A stretch of 64,000 nucleotides of DNA from Streptomyces sp. NBC_01471 (GTDB lineage Bacteria > Actinomycetota > Actinomycetes > Streptomycetales > Streptomycetaceae): NCBI RefSeq assembly GCF_041438865.1, contig NZ_CP109451.1:1-64000 (forward strand). Reading direction: 5' to 3'. Below, one piece after another: positions 44,698 through 53,643 of the stretch (positions are counted from its first letter, which is position 1; each line of letters opens with the position of its first letter). The notes under the pieces are model-generated. The model was not told the DNA's origin, searched no databases, and saw only the letters and a program-made list of their open reading frames with translations. Both the position numbers and the translations under genes were made by a program.

Positions 44698-44712
44698 GTT
44701 AGTCAATGAGGA

Positions 44713-45291
44713 GTGATCCTGGGTACAGCACGCCCGCTTCGCGCCGACGCGCAGCACAACCGCGACGCGATCCTGACGGCAGCACGCGAAGCGTTCGAGG
44801 CGGACGGAGTGTTCGCCTCGCTCGACGCGATCGCGTTGCGCGCCGGTGTCGGCAACGCCACCCTCTACCGGAACTTTCCCACCCGGGACGACCTGCTCGC
44901 CTCGGTTATCGAGGGCTTCTTCATCCGGGCGCTGACGGAGGCCGACGAGTTGTCCCGGACACTGCCGCCGGGCGGGGCGCTCGTCGAGTGGCTGGTGCGG
45001 GTGAGCTGGGGGATGCGGATCTGGCACGGCCTGCCGGTCTGTCTCGCCACCGCGCACCACGACGACGCCTCGCCGCTGCACTCGGCGAATGCGCCACTGG
45101 TGGAGCGGGTCGGCGTCCTGCTGGACACGGCCAAGGTGGCCGGCGAGGTGGCCGGCGAGATCACCGCGGACGAGGTGTTCGAACTGGCCCTCGCCCTGTC
45201 CTGGGGAATCGACCGTTTCGGTGACGACGAGGCGAGGGCGCGACATCGGGTAACGATGGCGACGGCAGGGATCTTCGTATGGCGTCAATGA
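44713..45291 (+). CDS. TetR-family regulator
   Basis: 192 residues: HNRDAILTAAREAFEADGVF, SLDAIALRAGVGNATLYRNF (HTH about 18-55), RDDLLASVIEGFF, then a helical ligand domain. The start codon is GTG 44713; no separate ribosome-binding site is visible, GGAG overlapping the start. Probably represses the divergent enoyl-CoA hydratase. Confidence 0.87.
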   Translation: MILGTARPLRADAQHNRDAILTAAREAFEADGVFASLDAIALRAGVGNATLYRNFPTRDDLLASVIEGFFIRALTEADELSRTLPPGGALVEWLVRVSWGMRIWHGLPVCLATAHHDDASPLHSANAPLVERVGVLLDTAKVAGEVAGEITADEVFELALALSWGIDRFGDDEARARHRVTMATAGIFVWRQ

Positions 45292-45854
45292 CCGGACCCT
45301 GATCCCGCCCATCCGCCGCGACCGGCGCAATCAACTTGGAAGAGACTCACGGTTCCGCCCACCTCAAGAAGGCGAATCCTCCCTGGGCTCCGTATCGAAC
45401 CCGGCCCTCGGGGATGTGCCCCTGCGATGCCGACATTGCCGGCTTGTACCAGACCTGTGTGATCGGGGAGCGGTGTTTGGATGCGGCGATGGCGGTGAGG
45501 CAGTACCGGTGTCAACGTGCCGCGCGACCAACTGCACTACGCCACCACCTGTTCAACGCCCCCCGGCACAGCGGCCTTCAGCCCGGGCCAAGGTCACCGC
45601 CACCGGCCGCCTCGCCAAGGCAGCGAGGAGTGAGTAAGTCGACGCCTCGAACTTCACCCGCATCACTTACGGACTCCCATGGCGATCGCTGCCGCCGGCG
45701 TTCGGCACGTCACCCTTGATGCTCGAAACCGCAGGTTCGTATCGGTCTTTTTTAGGCATTTGAGCCTATAGATCGCAGACTCGCTCATGTGTACGTAATC
45801 TGCACTTTTGCAAGCTGGGGAGCATCTCCGGCTGCACAACCGAAGGGCGTACCC
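45292..45854. other. Intergenic region, promoter of glycine-rich protein at its right end
   Basis: No gene is supported between 45292 and about 45720. From 45735 the DNA is AT-richer and contains a small hairpin (AGGC-ATTTGA-GCCT, 45755-45768) followed by TATAGA, probably the promoter of the secreted protein at 45855. Confidence 0.4.
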
Positions 45855-46472
45855 ATGCGCTTCATGCGCGCAACAGCCAGTCCCCGGGCCCTCCTGATCA
45901 TCGCGATCGCCGTAGCAGGTCTCGCCTCCGCCCCCACGCTCGCTTCCGCAAGTGCCCCAGCCGACGCGCGTGGCCCGCAGCCTCGGACCAGTCTGGGTGT
46001 CCCCGGTGGCAACGGTGCCAACGGGGTGGGGAGCAGTGGCGGTATCGGTGGCCTGGGCGGTACTGGCGGCGCCGCTGGCGCCAATGGCAACGGTGGCCTC
46101 GGTGGGTCCGGCGGGAACGCCAATGGCAGCGGGAGTACCGGCGGGGCTGGTGGCGCGGGCGGTGCGGGCGGCGCCAACGGAAATGGCGGCAGCGGAGGCA
46201 ACGGCGGTGCCGCCACTCTCGGTGGAACCGGCGGGAAAGGCGGCGTAGGCGGCGTAGGCGATGCCGGTAGCGGGATTCCCGGAGGTAAGGGCGGCAATGG
46301 CGGTGCCGCCACAGCCGGCGGCGGCCACAAGGGCGGTACTGGTGGGGCTGGTGGCGCTGCCAGCCCGGTGTGCCCAGGTAAGCCTGGCGGCAACGGTACC
46401 GACGCCACGTCCACAGCAGACGGCACCACTGGCGCTACCGGTGCTGCCGGTCACACCACGCTCCCCTGCTGA
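45855..46472 (+). CDS. Secreted glycine-rich low-complexity protein
   Basis: 205 residues. Signal peptide 1-34 (SPRALLIIAIAVAGLASAPT, cleavage near ASASA). The mature protein is about 130 residues of GGxGG/GNGG repeats, reminiscent of PE_PGRS or elastic surface proteins, then a short C-terminal part with Cys in SPVCPGKPGG and a final Cys (TTLPC). The two Cys may form a disulfide or anchor. GGGCG precedes the ATG. It ends in a strong terminator. Probably extracellular or cell-surface; function unknown. Confidence 0.75.
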   Translation: MRFMRATASPRALLIIAIAVAGLASAPTLASASAPADARGPQPRTSLGVPGGNGANGVGSSGGIGGLGGTGGAAGANGNGGLGGSGGNANGSGSTGGAGGAGGAGGANGNGGSGGNGGAATLGGTGGKGGVGGVGDAGSGIPGGKGGNGGAATAGGGHKGGTGGAGGAASPVCPGKPGGNGTDATSTADGTTGATGAAGHTTLPC

Positions 46473-46492
46473 GCAGTACACCGGGCAGGGAT

Positions 46493-46539
46493 CCGGCTCC
46501 GTTCTCCGTTCCCTGCAGGGCTTCGGAGAACGGAGCCGG
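46493..46539. terminator. Strong intrinsic terminator
   Basis: A perfect 16-bp stem (46493-46508 with 46524-46539, arms CCGGCTCCGTTCTCCG and inverse) with a 15-base loop, 20 bp after the glycine-rich gene. Confidence 0.85.
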
Positions 46540-46805
46540 GTGCGTCGGGGCCCCAAGGTGGTGCATCCCCGATGGCGTCGCACCGTGAGATCACCCATCA
46601 CTGACGCGTGGTGAGTAACGTTCAGATACAGGCTCGGCAGGGCGTGCCGACCGAGCGTTTCGCGTCGTCTGACCACGAACTGCCTGGTCACCACCGCCCC
46701 TCGCGCTGCGCCCGTGCCTGCGCGGCCTGAGTTCACGCCGACCGGGCCGCCTGCGCGCAGCCGTCCGCCCGGGGCGGGGATGGCCGGGGCGGGTCGGCGT
46801 GCTGA

Positions 46806-47651
46806 TCAGCCGGTGCAGCTGGGGACCGCGGGAGCACTTCCGACGCAGTTGTTCGGGATATTGGCCGTGATGGGTGACGTGGTGACCGTCATCGTGCCGG
46901 CCTTGCGGAAGATTCCGCCTGCCGAGACCGACGCCCTGTTGGCGGAGACCGGTGTGCTGGTCAGAGTGAGGATGCCGTTGACGGAGGCGATGCCGCCTCC
47001 GCGGGCTCCCTTGTTGGTCCCGTTGATGAAGCTGCTGGTGAACGTCGCCGTTCCGAAGTTGTACAGACCGCCGCCATCGCCGAGCGCAGTGTTGCCCGAG
47101 AGCGTGCTGCCGGTGAAGGTGGCCGCTGACGCGCCGCCGCCGCTCTGGACACCGCCCCCGGTCCCTGCCGCGCTGTTGTTCTTCACGGTGCTGTTGGTGA
47201 GTGTCAGCGCGCCGAGGTTCAGGATGCCCCCGCCCGCGTTACTCGCGGAGAACAGCCCGGTGGCTGAGCCGTTGCTGAGGGTCACGCTTTTGAGGGTGAG
47301 GTTGCCCGTGGTACTGACTTGGACGATACGGAAGGCAGGGGCGCCGGCGCGGCGGGTGATGACGTTGGCGTTGCCTTCGAACGTGACGGCGGTGGTGATG
47401 GGCGGGAGGCCGTCAAGGCCGTGCGTCCCGTCGTTGCCGTGAGCGGAAGTGAGGGTGTACGTACACCCGGGAGTCAGGGTGATCACGCCCCCGCCCGCGG
47501 CGTTGGTGGTGTTGACCGCGCTCACGAGCGCGGTCTCGCTGCAGGCCACCGCGGCGGCCTTGGCCTGCGCGGTACCGGTGAGGAGAAGGCCCGCGCCCGC
47601 GGCGAGGACAACGGTGGCGGAGAGAAGCGGAATGGTGTGCATGGTGCGCAT
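46806..47651 (-). CDS. Secreted right-handed beta-helix protein
   Basis: 281 residues from ATG 47651 (GGAG five bases upstream). Signal peptide 1-32 (TIPLLSATVVLAAGAGLLLT, ending near TAQAKA). The rest is made of short parallel beta-helix coils with repeated GGG(I/V) and N/S-ladders (NAGGGILNLGALTLTNSTVK, NNSAAGTGGGVQSGG, GDGGGLYNFGTATFTSSFIN), as in polymorphic-outer-membrane-like or pectate-lyase-like secreted proteins. The single CTYTL and NNCVG/PSCTG Cys residues could pair. No catalytic triad is visible, so a structural or adhesive role is as likely as a lyase. Confidence 0.8.
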   Translation of the reverse strand: MRTMHTIPLLSATVVLAAGAGLLLTGTAQAKAAAVACSETALVSAVNTTNAAGGGVITLTPGCTYTLTSAHGNDGTHGLDGLPPITTAVTFEGNANVITRRAGAPAFRIVQVSTTGNLTLKSVTLSNGSATGLFSASNAGGGILNLGALTLTNSTVKNNSAAGTGGGVQSGGGASAATFTGSTLSGNTALGDGGGLYNFGTATFTSSFINGTNKGARGGGIASVNGILTLTSTPVSANRASVSAGGIFRKAGTMTVTTSPITANIPNNCVGSAPAVPSCTG

Positions 47652-48004
47652 GACGACTCCAGTGGCCACGGCCGGTGTCATCCAGGAAGAAGCTCTGGAT
47701 TTCCCGTTGAGAAACAGGCACCGACAGCCAGAAAGCAGCTATTCACGAAAGTACTGCATATCTCATGAAAATAGAATGGCCAGCACCATTAAAGATTGCC
47801 GCACGGCATTTTACGGGCCGCCCGGACCGGTGCACATGGGCGTATCGGCCCAGCGCACTCAGAACCACTCGCGCCATTTGCGCGCCCCCTGCTCCCGGTC
47901 ACTCCGGCGCGAGGAAAAGGCGTGAGAAGAATGCGCCGCTACCTAGGGGGTCCTTCGGAAATGCGGAAGCCGCGCCCCCCGGTGCGGCTTCCGACTTCCC
48001 GGGC
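47652..48004. other. Intergenic region, AT-rich core
   Basis: No gene supported. 47735-47815 is AT-rich for this genome and probably contains the promoter of the beta-helix gene (minus strand). Confidence 0.4.
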
Positions 48005-48029
48005 GACGACGGCCGGAATGGCCGCCGTC
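48005..48029. terminator. Terminator of 62-residue secreted protein gene
   Basis: GACGACGGCC (48005-48014) pairs with GGCCGCCGTC (48020-48029) with one mismatch and a 5-base loop, 12 bp beyond the stop codon at 48041. Confidence 0.65.
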
Positions 48030-48040
48030 GACCAGACGCC

Positions 48041-48229
48041 CTACAGGGCGCCGGCGGCCCCCAGGATTCCGTAGAGGGTGCCTGTGACAATGCCGATCAC
48101 GCTGTCGAGGAAACCTCCGGCAACGGGAACGCCGATGGGGTCGGCGCTGGCGGTAGGTGCGGTGATCAGTGCACATCCGAGAACGACAGCGACAGCACCA
48201 AGGAGAGAGGCGGTGCGGCGGATATTCAT
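48041..48229 (-). CDS. Small secreted hydrophobic protein (62 aa)
   Basis: 62 residues with AGGAG six bases before the ATG at 48229. Signal peptide 1-30 (ASLLGAVAVVLGCALITAPT, cleavage after ASA). The mature product is only about 32 residues, DPIGVPVAGGFLDSVIGIVT then GTLYGILGAAGAL: hydrophobic, Gly-rich, one Asp, no Cys. This could be a surface-active or bacteriocin-like peptide or a tiny cell-wall protein; no family recognised. It has its own terminator and an AT-rich upstream region. Confidence 0.7.
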   Translation of the reverse strand: MNIRRTASLLGAVAVVLGCALITAPTASADPIGVPVAGGFLDSVIGIVTGTLYGILGAAGAL

Positions 48230-48588
48230 GGCAGGCTCCTGTCGATACACGAAGAAACCCATGGCTGACAGTCCAGCCACAGGACAGAAAACAAACCCTA
48301 CGGTAAATTCCACACCCGAACGCGTGTAAGCAAGTGTTTCTGAAACTGTGTGGATCATTGGTCACATTCGAGGAAACCCGATCCGGTCATCTTGTGAAAT
48401 GCGATTCCTGTTCGCAGTGTGACCTACCGGATCCTCAAGGATTCGCCAGGCGGAATCTCAACGTCTTGCAGTTGAGCGCTTTCACCTGGACCACCGACCC
48501 GAGGCCCAACATATAAGGCTAAGACCGTGTCCTACATGGTCTAATACTCCAGCCGTAGATCGCTGGTGCGCCGTCCGACCGACCGCGC
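48230..48588. other. Intergenic region, promoter side of small secreted protein
   Basis: AT-richer than average. GGTCACA (48360) and TGTGACC (48418) form a widely spaced inverted pair of uncertain meaning. No gene supported. Confidence 0.35.
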
Positions 48589-48795
48589 CTACGGGTGCGT
48601 GTCCGTGATCGCGATGACCTCATCGAGGCGGTCCAGGGCGGTCTGCAGGTCGTCGACCTTGGCCTGGATACGGTCGCGCTCGGCGCGCAGCATGGCTCGT
48701 TGCTCGGCGTCGGTGCGCCCGGAGTCCCAGCACGGAAGGAGTTCGGTGATCCTTCGGCCGGTAAGGCCGGCGGCGAACATCTGCTGGAAGAAGCG
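48589..48795 (-). pseudogene. MerR-family regulator, C-terminal fragment
   Basis: RFFQQMFAAGLTGRRITELL and RAMLRAERDRIQAKVDDLQT, ALDRLDEVIAITDTHP: the second helix pair and coiled-coil dimerisation helix of a MerR protein. The DNA-binding HTH is gone; sequence upstream of about 48795 belongs to another gene in the opposite direction. Confidence 0.75.
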
Positions 48796-49240
48796 CACCA
48801 TCGAGGCGGCCGTCGACCCGGCGGCCGAGTCCTGGGCCAACATCAACGCCATGGACGACCTGGTAGGAGCGGTGCTGACAACCAACGACCGGCTCGTGGT
48901 CTCCGCCATGGGCGGCAACGCTGCCGCTGGTGGAGCGATGCTGGCCCTGGCAGCGGACGAGGTCTGGTGCAGGGCGGGCGCAGTACCGAACCCGCACTAC
49001 CGGTTGATGGGCCTGTACGGATCCGAGTACTGGACCCGTACACTGCCGCGCCGCGCGGGAGCGGACGTCACCGGAGAACTGATGCGGCGGGCACTGCCGG
49101 TCAGCGCCGCTGCCGGGCAGCGCATCGGACTGGTGGACCGGATCGTCGACTGCGGCCCGCAGGACTTCCCAAACGTGGTCGCCCGGCTCGCGGCGCTACT
49201 CGCGTCGTCGTCCGGTGCGCAGTACCGGGCCACGGCCCCC
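48796..49240 (+). pseudogene. HypX/HoxX-like enoyl-CoA-hydratase domain fragment
   Basis: ESWANINAMDDLVGAVLTTN, VVSAMGGNAAAGGAMLALAA, DEVWCRAGAVPNPHYRLMGL and YGSEYWTRTLPRRAG are typical of the C-terminal crotonase-like domain of hydrogenase-maturation protein HypX (HoxX). The N-terminal formyltransferase-like part is missing and the C-terminus is replaced after about 49230. No hydrogenase genes are nearby, so this is debris. Confidence 0.65.
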
Positions 49241-49434
49241 ATCAGCAGACCAAAGCTTGGGACCTGGCCAAGACCTACCTCGAATCACCATCAAAACCCT
49301 CCGCCGCCCGCCGGACTCGAAGGGCTTCGTCGTTCTTCCCAGCCGCTGGGCTGGTCGAACGCTCCTGGTTGTGGACCATTCCGGCCCGTCGGTGAATCCG
49401 TCGGCGGGCGGGGCCGTGAGGGAGGGCCGCTGAG

Positions 49435-49640
49435 TTAGCACTCGATGGCGTCGGTCCCACTGATGTCCGCGTTCATGTTGCGTCCCATCATGCGGGGCGC
49501 GGCATCGGCGAGGTCTTCGTGGATGTGGGCGACAGCATCCTTCGGGACGGTGCCCTTGAGATGTCGGATGTGGGCGTCGAGAGCGGAATACAGCACGCAC
49601 TGCTCGGTGACTTGTCCGCAGAGAATCACGTGCCCGACAA
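49435..49640 (-). pseudogene. Isochorismatase-family hydrolase, C-terminal fragment
   Basis: VVGHVILCGQVTEQCVLYSA (with the catalytic Cys, normally in CG..T..CV), LDAHIRHLKGTVPKDAVAHI, HEDLADAAPRMMGRNM. Only the last 70 residues of about 190 remain. Confidence 0.75.
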
Positions 49641-49670
49641 CGGCGAGGCTCTTCTCGACACCACCTCCCA

Positions 49671-49816
49671 TGCTCGATCTGATCGAGCAACTGGCAAACG
49701 ACTACAAAGTCATGGACACCTCGGACTCCCGCTCGGCCGGCCTGGCATACGCGCTGCGAGTCCTTGGCCAGTCGTACGCCGAACACCCTGGCCACCAGCA
49801 GGAATGGCGCCCATAG
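49671..49816 (+). pseudogene. DUF6221-like C-terminal fragment
   Basis: LAYALRVLGQSYAEHPGHQQEWRP-type ending (Tyr, Glu-His-Pro, final EWRP) resembles the end of small Streptomyces proteins annotated DUF6221. About 47 codons; the family call is tentative. Confidence 0.4.
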
Positions 49817-49917
49817 CCTTTCAAGGAGATAGTCCCCGGGTGTACTGGCCGGTGAGGTGAGGAACGCCTGGATTCTGTCAGGCCGATCGCACGAGACACC
49901 CCTTCAGCAAGAGGGCC

Positions 49918-50550
49918 TCAAGAGCCTTGCGGTTCACCGGGCTTTTCCAGCGGCTCGGTCAGAGCCTGCAGGATGCGCGGTGCGACGCGCTGCGGCAGTT
50001 GCTGGGCGTCGTCGCGGGTGCCGTGGCTGGCCCGGAGCGCGGCCAGGCCCTCGAACAGCGAGATCATCAGCCGGCTCAGGTCGGCTACGGGGATCGCTGG
50101 GCGGCGGTCCAGCCGGGCCAGTGCCACCGTCAGTAGCGTGGCCAGGCCCTCGACCAGCCGTTCTTCGTGGTCGGCCAGAGCCGCGGCCAGCTCCGGGTGG
50201 CGGGCCGCGTGCAGAGTGAACTCCATGGAAGCGAGAAACCATTGGGGCTCGCGAGCCCGCTCGCCGATCCGGGCGAGTAGCCGTTCGAGGGTGTCCGGCC
50301 CGGTCGCGGGCTCGGCTGCGGCCTCCTGCAATGCGGTGAGCAAGCTGTTGGTGTGCGCGTCATAGAGGGCGAGGAAGAGTTCCTCCTTGTCCCGGTAGTT
50401 GGAATAGAAGGCCCCTCTGGTCAGCCCCGCGCGCTCGACTATGTCGCTGATCGAGGTGGCGTGGAAGCCCCGCTCGGTGAACAGGGCCTGCGCGCTGTCG
50501 ATGAGTGCGGCTCGGGTCACGGGCCGGCGCTTGGTCGGAGTCCTGGGCAC
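49918..50550 (-). CDS. TetR-family regulator of the dehydrogenase/decarboxylase cassette
   Basis: 210 residues from GTG 50550 (AAGG six bases upstream). HTH: AALIDSAQALFTERGFHATS, ISDIVERAGLTRGAFYSNYR (about 12-55), then a ligand domain including a helix-rich TLTVALARLDRRPAIPVADL region of the TetR_C_6/BetI-like type. It follows the dehydrogenase gene by 34 bp on the same strand, so both are probably read from the promoter at the 27-bp palindrome (51531-51557). Confidence 0.88.
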   Translation of the reverse strand: MPRTPTKRRPVTRAALIDSAQALFTERGFHATSISDIVERAGLTRGAFYSNYRDKEELFLALYDAHTNSLLTALQEAAAEPATGPDTLERLLARIGERAREPQWFLASMEFTLHAARHPELAAALADHEERLVEGLATLLTVALARLDRRPAIPVADLSRLMISLFEGLAALRASHGTRDDAQQLPQRVAPRILQALTEPLEKPGEPQGS

Positions 50551-50584
50551 GAGGCGCCTTTCCTGGGAGCGGGGTCGGATCAGC

Positions 50585-51460
50585 CTACGCGTCGTGGGAT
50601 CGGTAGTCGTCGTAGAACCCCCGCCCCGTCTTGGCCCCCAGGTGCCCGGCGTCCACGTAGCGCCGCAGCAGCTCACGGGGGCCCTCGGGCAGGTTGGGAT
50701 TCTCGGCGGCGTAGTGGTTCTCAATGTCGAGCACAACGTCCAGGCCGACCCGGTCCATCATCCGGAACGGTCCGGCCTTGAGACCCATGTTGATCTCCCA
50801 CATCCGGTCCACGTCGTGCGGGGTGGCGACGCCTTCGGCGACCACGGCCAGCGACTCACGCTTGATGGCAGCCCAGATGCGGTTGAAGATGAAGCCCGTA
50901 CTCTCCTTGCGCGCCTCAAAGGGGTAGACGCCATACCGGGGCAGCTCCTGGAGCAGGAAGTCCAGCACCGCGCGGTCGGTCTTCCCGTCCGACATCAGGT
51001 CGACGGCGGCCTGATGAGGCGGCATGTAGAAGTGCATGTTCACCACCCGTTCGGGGCGCGCCACGCCATCGATGAACTGACTGGTCGGGTAGGACGAGGA
51101 ATTGCTGGCCAGGATCGCGTCGGAGTCCGCCTCCTCGTCGAGCTGGGCGAAAACCTGCTTCTTCAGGTCGAGACGCTCGGGCACGGCCTCCACCACCAGC
51201 CAGGCGCCGGCCAGCGCCGCCGCCTCGTCGGTATAGGCCACGGCCGTGCCGGGACGCCCACCCTCGACCTTGGCGGCGACCTCGGCCACGTGCTCCGCGA
51301 CGAAGGCGACGGCCTGGTCGCCAACGGCCTGGTCGGGATCGTAGATCCGCGCCTCGCCGCCGCGGGTGGCGAACATCAGGGCGATCCTGCGGCCGAGGGT
51401 GCCGGCACCGATCACGGTGACCGGGCGGGAGTCAATGTCGGTGGGGAGGATGAAAGCCAT
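50585..51460 (-). CDS. 3-hydroxyacyl-CoA dehydrogenase-family protein
   Basis: 291 residues. NAD-binding motif VTVIGAGTLGRRIALMFATR (about 14-33), LVVEAVPERLDLKKQVFAQL, the catalytic-region ILASNSSSYPTSQFIDGVAR (Ser then the later His in VVNMHFYMPPH, about 143) and C-terminal domain TGFIFNRIWAAIKRE, GPFRMMDRVGLDVVLDI, AKTGRGFYDD. Oxidises 3-hydroxyacyl-CoA to 3-ketoacyl-CoA with NAD+ by family knowledge. GGAAG precedes the ATG. Divergent from the acetoacetate-decarboxylase-like gene. Confidence 0.9.
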   Translation of the reverse strand: MAFILPTDIDSRPVTVIGAGTLGRRIALMFATRGGEARIYDPDQAVGDQAVAFVAEHVAEVAAKVEGGRPGTAVAYTDEAAALAGAWLVVEAVPERLDLKKQVFAQLDEEADSDAILASNSSSYPTSQFIDGVARPERVVNMHFYMPPHQAAVDLMSDGKTDRAVLDFLLQELPRYGVYPFEARKESTGFIFNRIWAAIKRESLAVVAEGVATPHDVDRMWEINMGLKAGPFRMMDRVGLDVVLDIENHYAAENPNLPEGPRELLRRYVDAGHLGAKTGRGFYDDYRSHDA

Positions 51461-51523
51461 GGCTGCGCTTCTTCCGGGAGCAGGATGCGGTGTCGGTGGC
51501 CGTTCGGCTTGCTTGGCACCACC

Positions 51524-51557
51524 TATCGGATACAGGATGTATCGGATACACCCTGTA
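51524..51557. promoter_or_regulatory. 27-bp near-perfect palindrome, TetR operator candidate
   Basis: Arms TACAGGATGTATC and GATACACCCTGTA around a central G (51531-51557) match at 12 of 13 positions. An overlapping 11-bp direct repeat TATCGGATACA occurs at 51524 and 51540. It lies in the 140-bp divergent promoter between the dehydrogenase (51460) and decarboxylase-like (51601) genes, the expected place for control by the TetR at 49918. Confidence 0.75.
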
Positions 51558-51600
51558 TGCAACTCGAATCCCCCCACCCCCCACCAGAGAGCGAGCCCTC

Positions 51601-52350
51601 ATGCGTGCCGAAGACGTCCGCCGCCACATCAGCACTCCGCTGCGGACCCCCGTCTATCCCCCTCGCGCCACCCGGTTCACCGACCGGGAGTACTTCAACG
51701 TCGTCTACCGGACCGACCCGGCCGCGTTGCGAGAGGCCGTGCCCGAGCCACTGGAGCTCGGCGACGAACCGCTGGTGCGGTTCGAGGTGATGAAGATGGG
51801 CGATGTCGAAGGCTTCGGCCCCTACCTGGAGTGCGGGCAAGTGATCCCCGTCCGGTACGGAGAGGAACACGGCGAGTACCTGCACGCGATGCACCTGAAC
51901 CACTTCGGCGCCACCGCCGCCGGCCGCGAGCTCTCCGCCTACCCCAAGACGATCGGCAGCCCGGCACTCTTCCCGGATCAGGGCGCCCTGATCGGCACCC
52001 TCGACTACGGCACCCAGCGGGTTGCCACCGCGACCATGGCCTACCAGTGGCAGCCGCTCGACCCGGCCGAGGCCCGCACCCAGATCGGTGTACCCACGTA
52101 CGCCGTGAAGATCGTCCCCGGCCTGGTCTGCGAGCTGGTCCATACCCGGATCACTGACCTCACGGTCAAGGCCGCCTGGACCGGCCCGGCCCGGCTGCAA
52201 CTCTTCGCGCACGTCATGGCACCGCTGGCGGATCTGCCAGTCCTGGAAGTGGTCTCGGCCAGCCACATCGTCACCGATCTCACACTGGCCCCCATGACGA
52301 AGGTGCACGACTACCTCGTCGACCCGGCACCGCCCCGCCACGGCGATTGA
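51601..52350 (+). CDS. Acetoacetate decarboxylase-family protein
   Basis: 249 residues: PPRATRFTDREYFNVVYRTD, VPEPLELGDEPLVRFEVMKM, GDVEGFGPYLECGQVIPVRY, AYPKTIGSPALFPDQGALIG. The Schiff-base Lys of acetoacetate decarboxylase lies in a region like this AYPKT motif (about residue 119), so decarboxylation of acetoacetate is plausible. With the divergent 3-hydroxyacyl-CoA dehydrogenase it could turn C4 thioester-derived intermediates into acetone, but thioester hydrolysis is not encoded here. Confidence 0.88.
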   Translation: MRAEDVRRHISTPLRTPVYPPRATRFTDREYFNVVYRTDPAALREAVPEPLELGDEPLVRFEVMKMGDVEGFGPYLECGQVIPVRYGEEHGEYLHAMHLNHFGATAAGRELSAYPKTIGSPALFPDQGALIGTLDYGTQRVATATMAYQWQPLDPAEARTQIGVPTYAVKIVPGLVCELVHTRITDLTVKAAWTGPARLQLFAHVMAPLADLPVLEVVSASHIVTDLTLAPMTKVHDYLVDPAPPRHGD

Positions 52351-52394
52351 TCCGCGTTCGCCACATGAGGCTGATTCTGTCGCGACGGAGATCG

Positions 52395-53643
52395 TTATCG
52401 GCGCCGTCGGACGACGAGCACGGCGACATCGTCGACGTGGTCCACGGATCTTGCGGCGGCAAGAACTTCGTCTGCGGTTGCCTCGATGCTCAGTCCGTCA
52501 CGAATGCCCGAGCGGCCACGGTTCCGGCGTGCTCCAAGCCGGTTTCCAGCGTCAGGCCCGGTCCTTCGACCACACCATCGGTGACCACAACGAGCGCAGC
52601 GTCCTCGTCGAGGGTGAGCACCTGTTGCGGGCAGGCAGCCTCGGGCGATACCCCCAGCACCGTACCGCCCGGCAGCTCGCGGATTCATAACTGCCGTCAC
52701 CGTGCACACACAACAGTGACACGTGACCCGCGTTGGCACCGGTGACTTTCCCGTCCCCGGATTGACATGACATACAGCATGATGCAGCTCGCGAACCGAG
52801 CCGCGTCCATCGTGACGAGCAACTCTTTGGTGCGCAAGCACCGTTGCCGGATCGGGGGCATGAGCAGCGATGGCACGCATCGAAGCGCGCACTTGCCCCA
52901 TAAAGGCAGCGGCGTCCACGTCGTGCCCCTGGGCGTCGCCGATCACCGAGGCCACCGCACCGTCAGGTGTCTCGAACGCGTCGTACCAGTCTTCGCCACG
53001 TCCAGCCCGATACAGCTGCCCCGGTAGCGGGCTGCGATCTCCAGCCCGGGCAGGTGATCGGGCAGCGCCGGGAGCATGCTGTGCTGAACGGCCTTGGCCA
53101 GCTCGATGCGGGCCTGCTGGGCACGGATGCGCCTGAGCGCCTGCCCAGCAAGGTTGGACGGGGTGATCATCAGGCGCGTTCGTCCGCGGAGAGGCGGCAC
53201 CCCTTGTCGTGGGTCACCATCCAGGCCCTCTGTGGCTGGTCGTCGCCGGACGGGCCGAGGGGGGCGACCGACCGGCCGACATCAGGGCCCAGCCACGGTT
53301 CACTGATCCCCTGCGGCCAGCGGCTGTGGTATTCAGCCCGGTCAGCCAGGAACTGCGGTCTGCCGCTGCGGATCGCGTGAAGCAGCGGGGTCGGTGCGTC
53401 GAGCGGCACGCTTCGCGCAACGTCGGCCAGCGTCAACGGGATCCCGGCGTCAGAGTAGATGCGCAGGTGGCCGGGGGCGACGAACACGAGCAGTGCGCCG
53501 GAATGGTGAAAGGTCGCGGCGAGGTGGGTGAGAATCACCTGCTGCAGCTCCTCCTCGGACAGCAACAACGGCCCATATGGCTTGTACGCACCGTAGACCG
53601 CCCACCCCACCGGGCGCCGACGGTCCCGGGCAAGAGGCAACAA
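52395..53643 (-). pseudogene. SpoIIE-type PP2C phosphatase with GAF-like sensor, multiply broken
   Basis: Three frames together give a familiar Streptomyces architecture: a sensor part (LLLSEEELQQVILTHLAATF, HLRIYSDAGIPLTLADVARS), the phosphatase start QHSMLPALPDHLPGLEIAAR, the metal-binding block VIGDAQGHDVDAAAFMGQVR, and the tail ARSVDHVDDVAVLVVRRR. Frameshifts occur near 53170 and 52950 and again in the middle (about 52560-52750). It would have been an anti-anti-sigma phosphatase of the stress-response type. Decayed. Confidence 0.75.

Noticed and set aside
45663..46736. Minus-strand Pro/Ala-rich frame opposite the glycine-rich protein
   Set aside because: Mirror of the GGxGG repeats; the plus strand has a signal peptide, ribosome-binding site and terminator.
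48360..48424. GGTCACA/TGTGACC as an operator
   Set aside because: Arms are 51 bp apart with no known regulator nearby; chance is a sufficient explanation.
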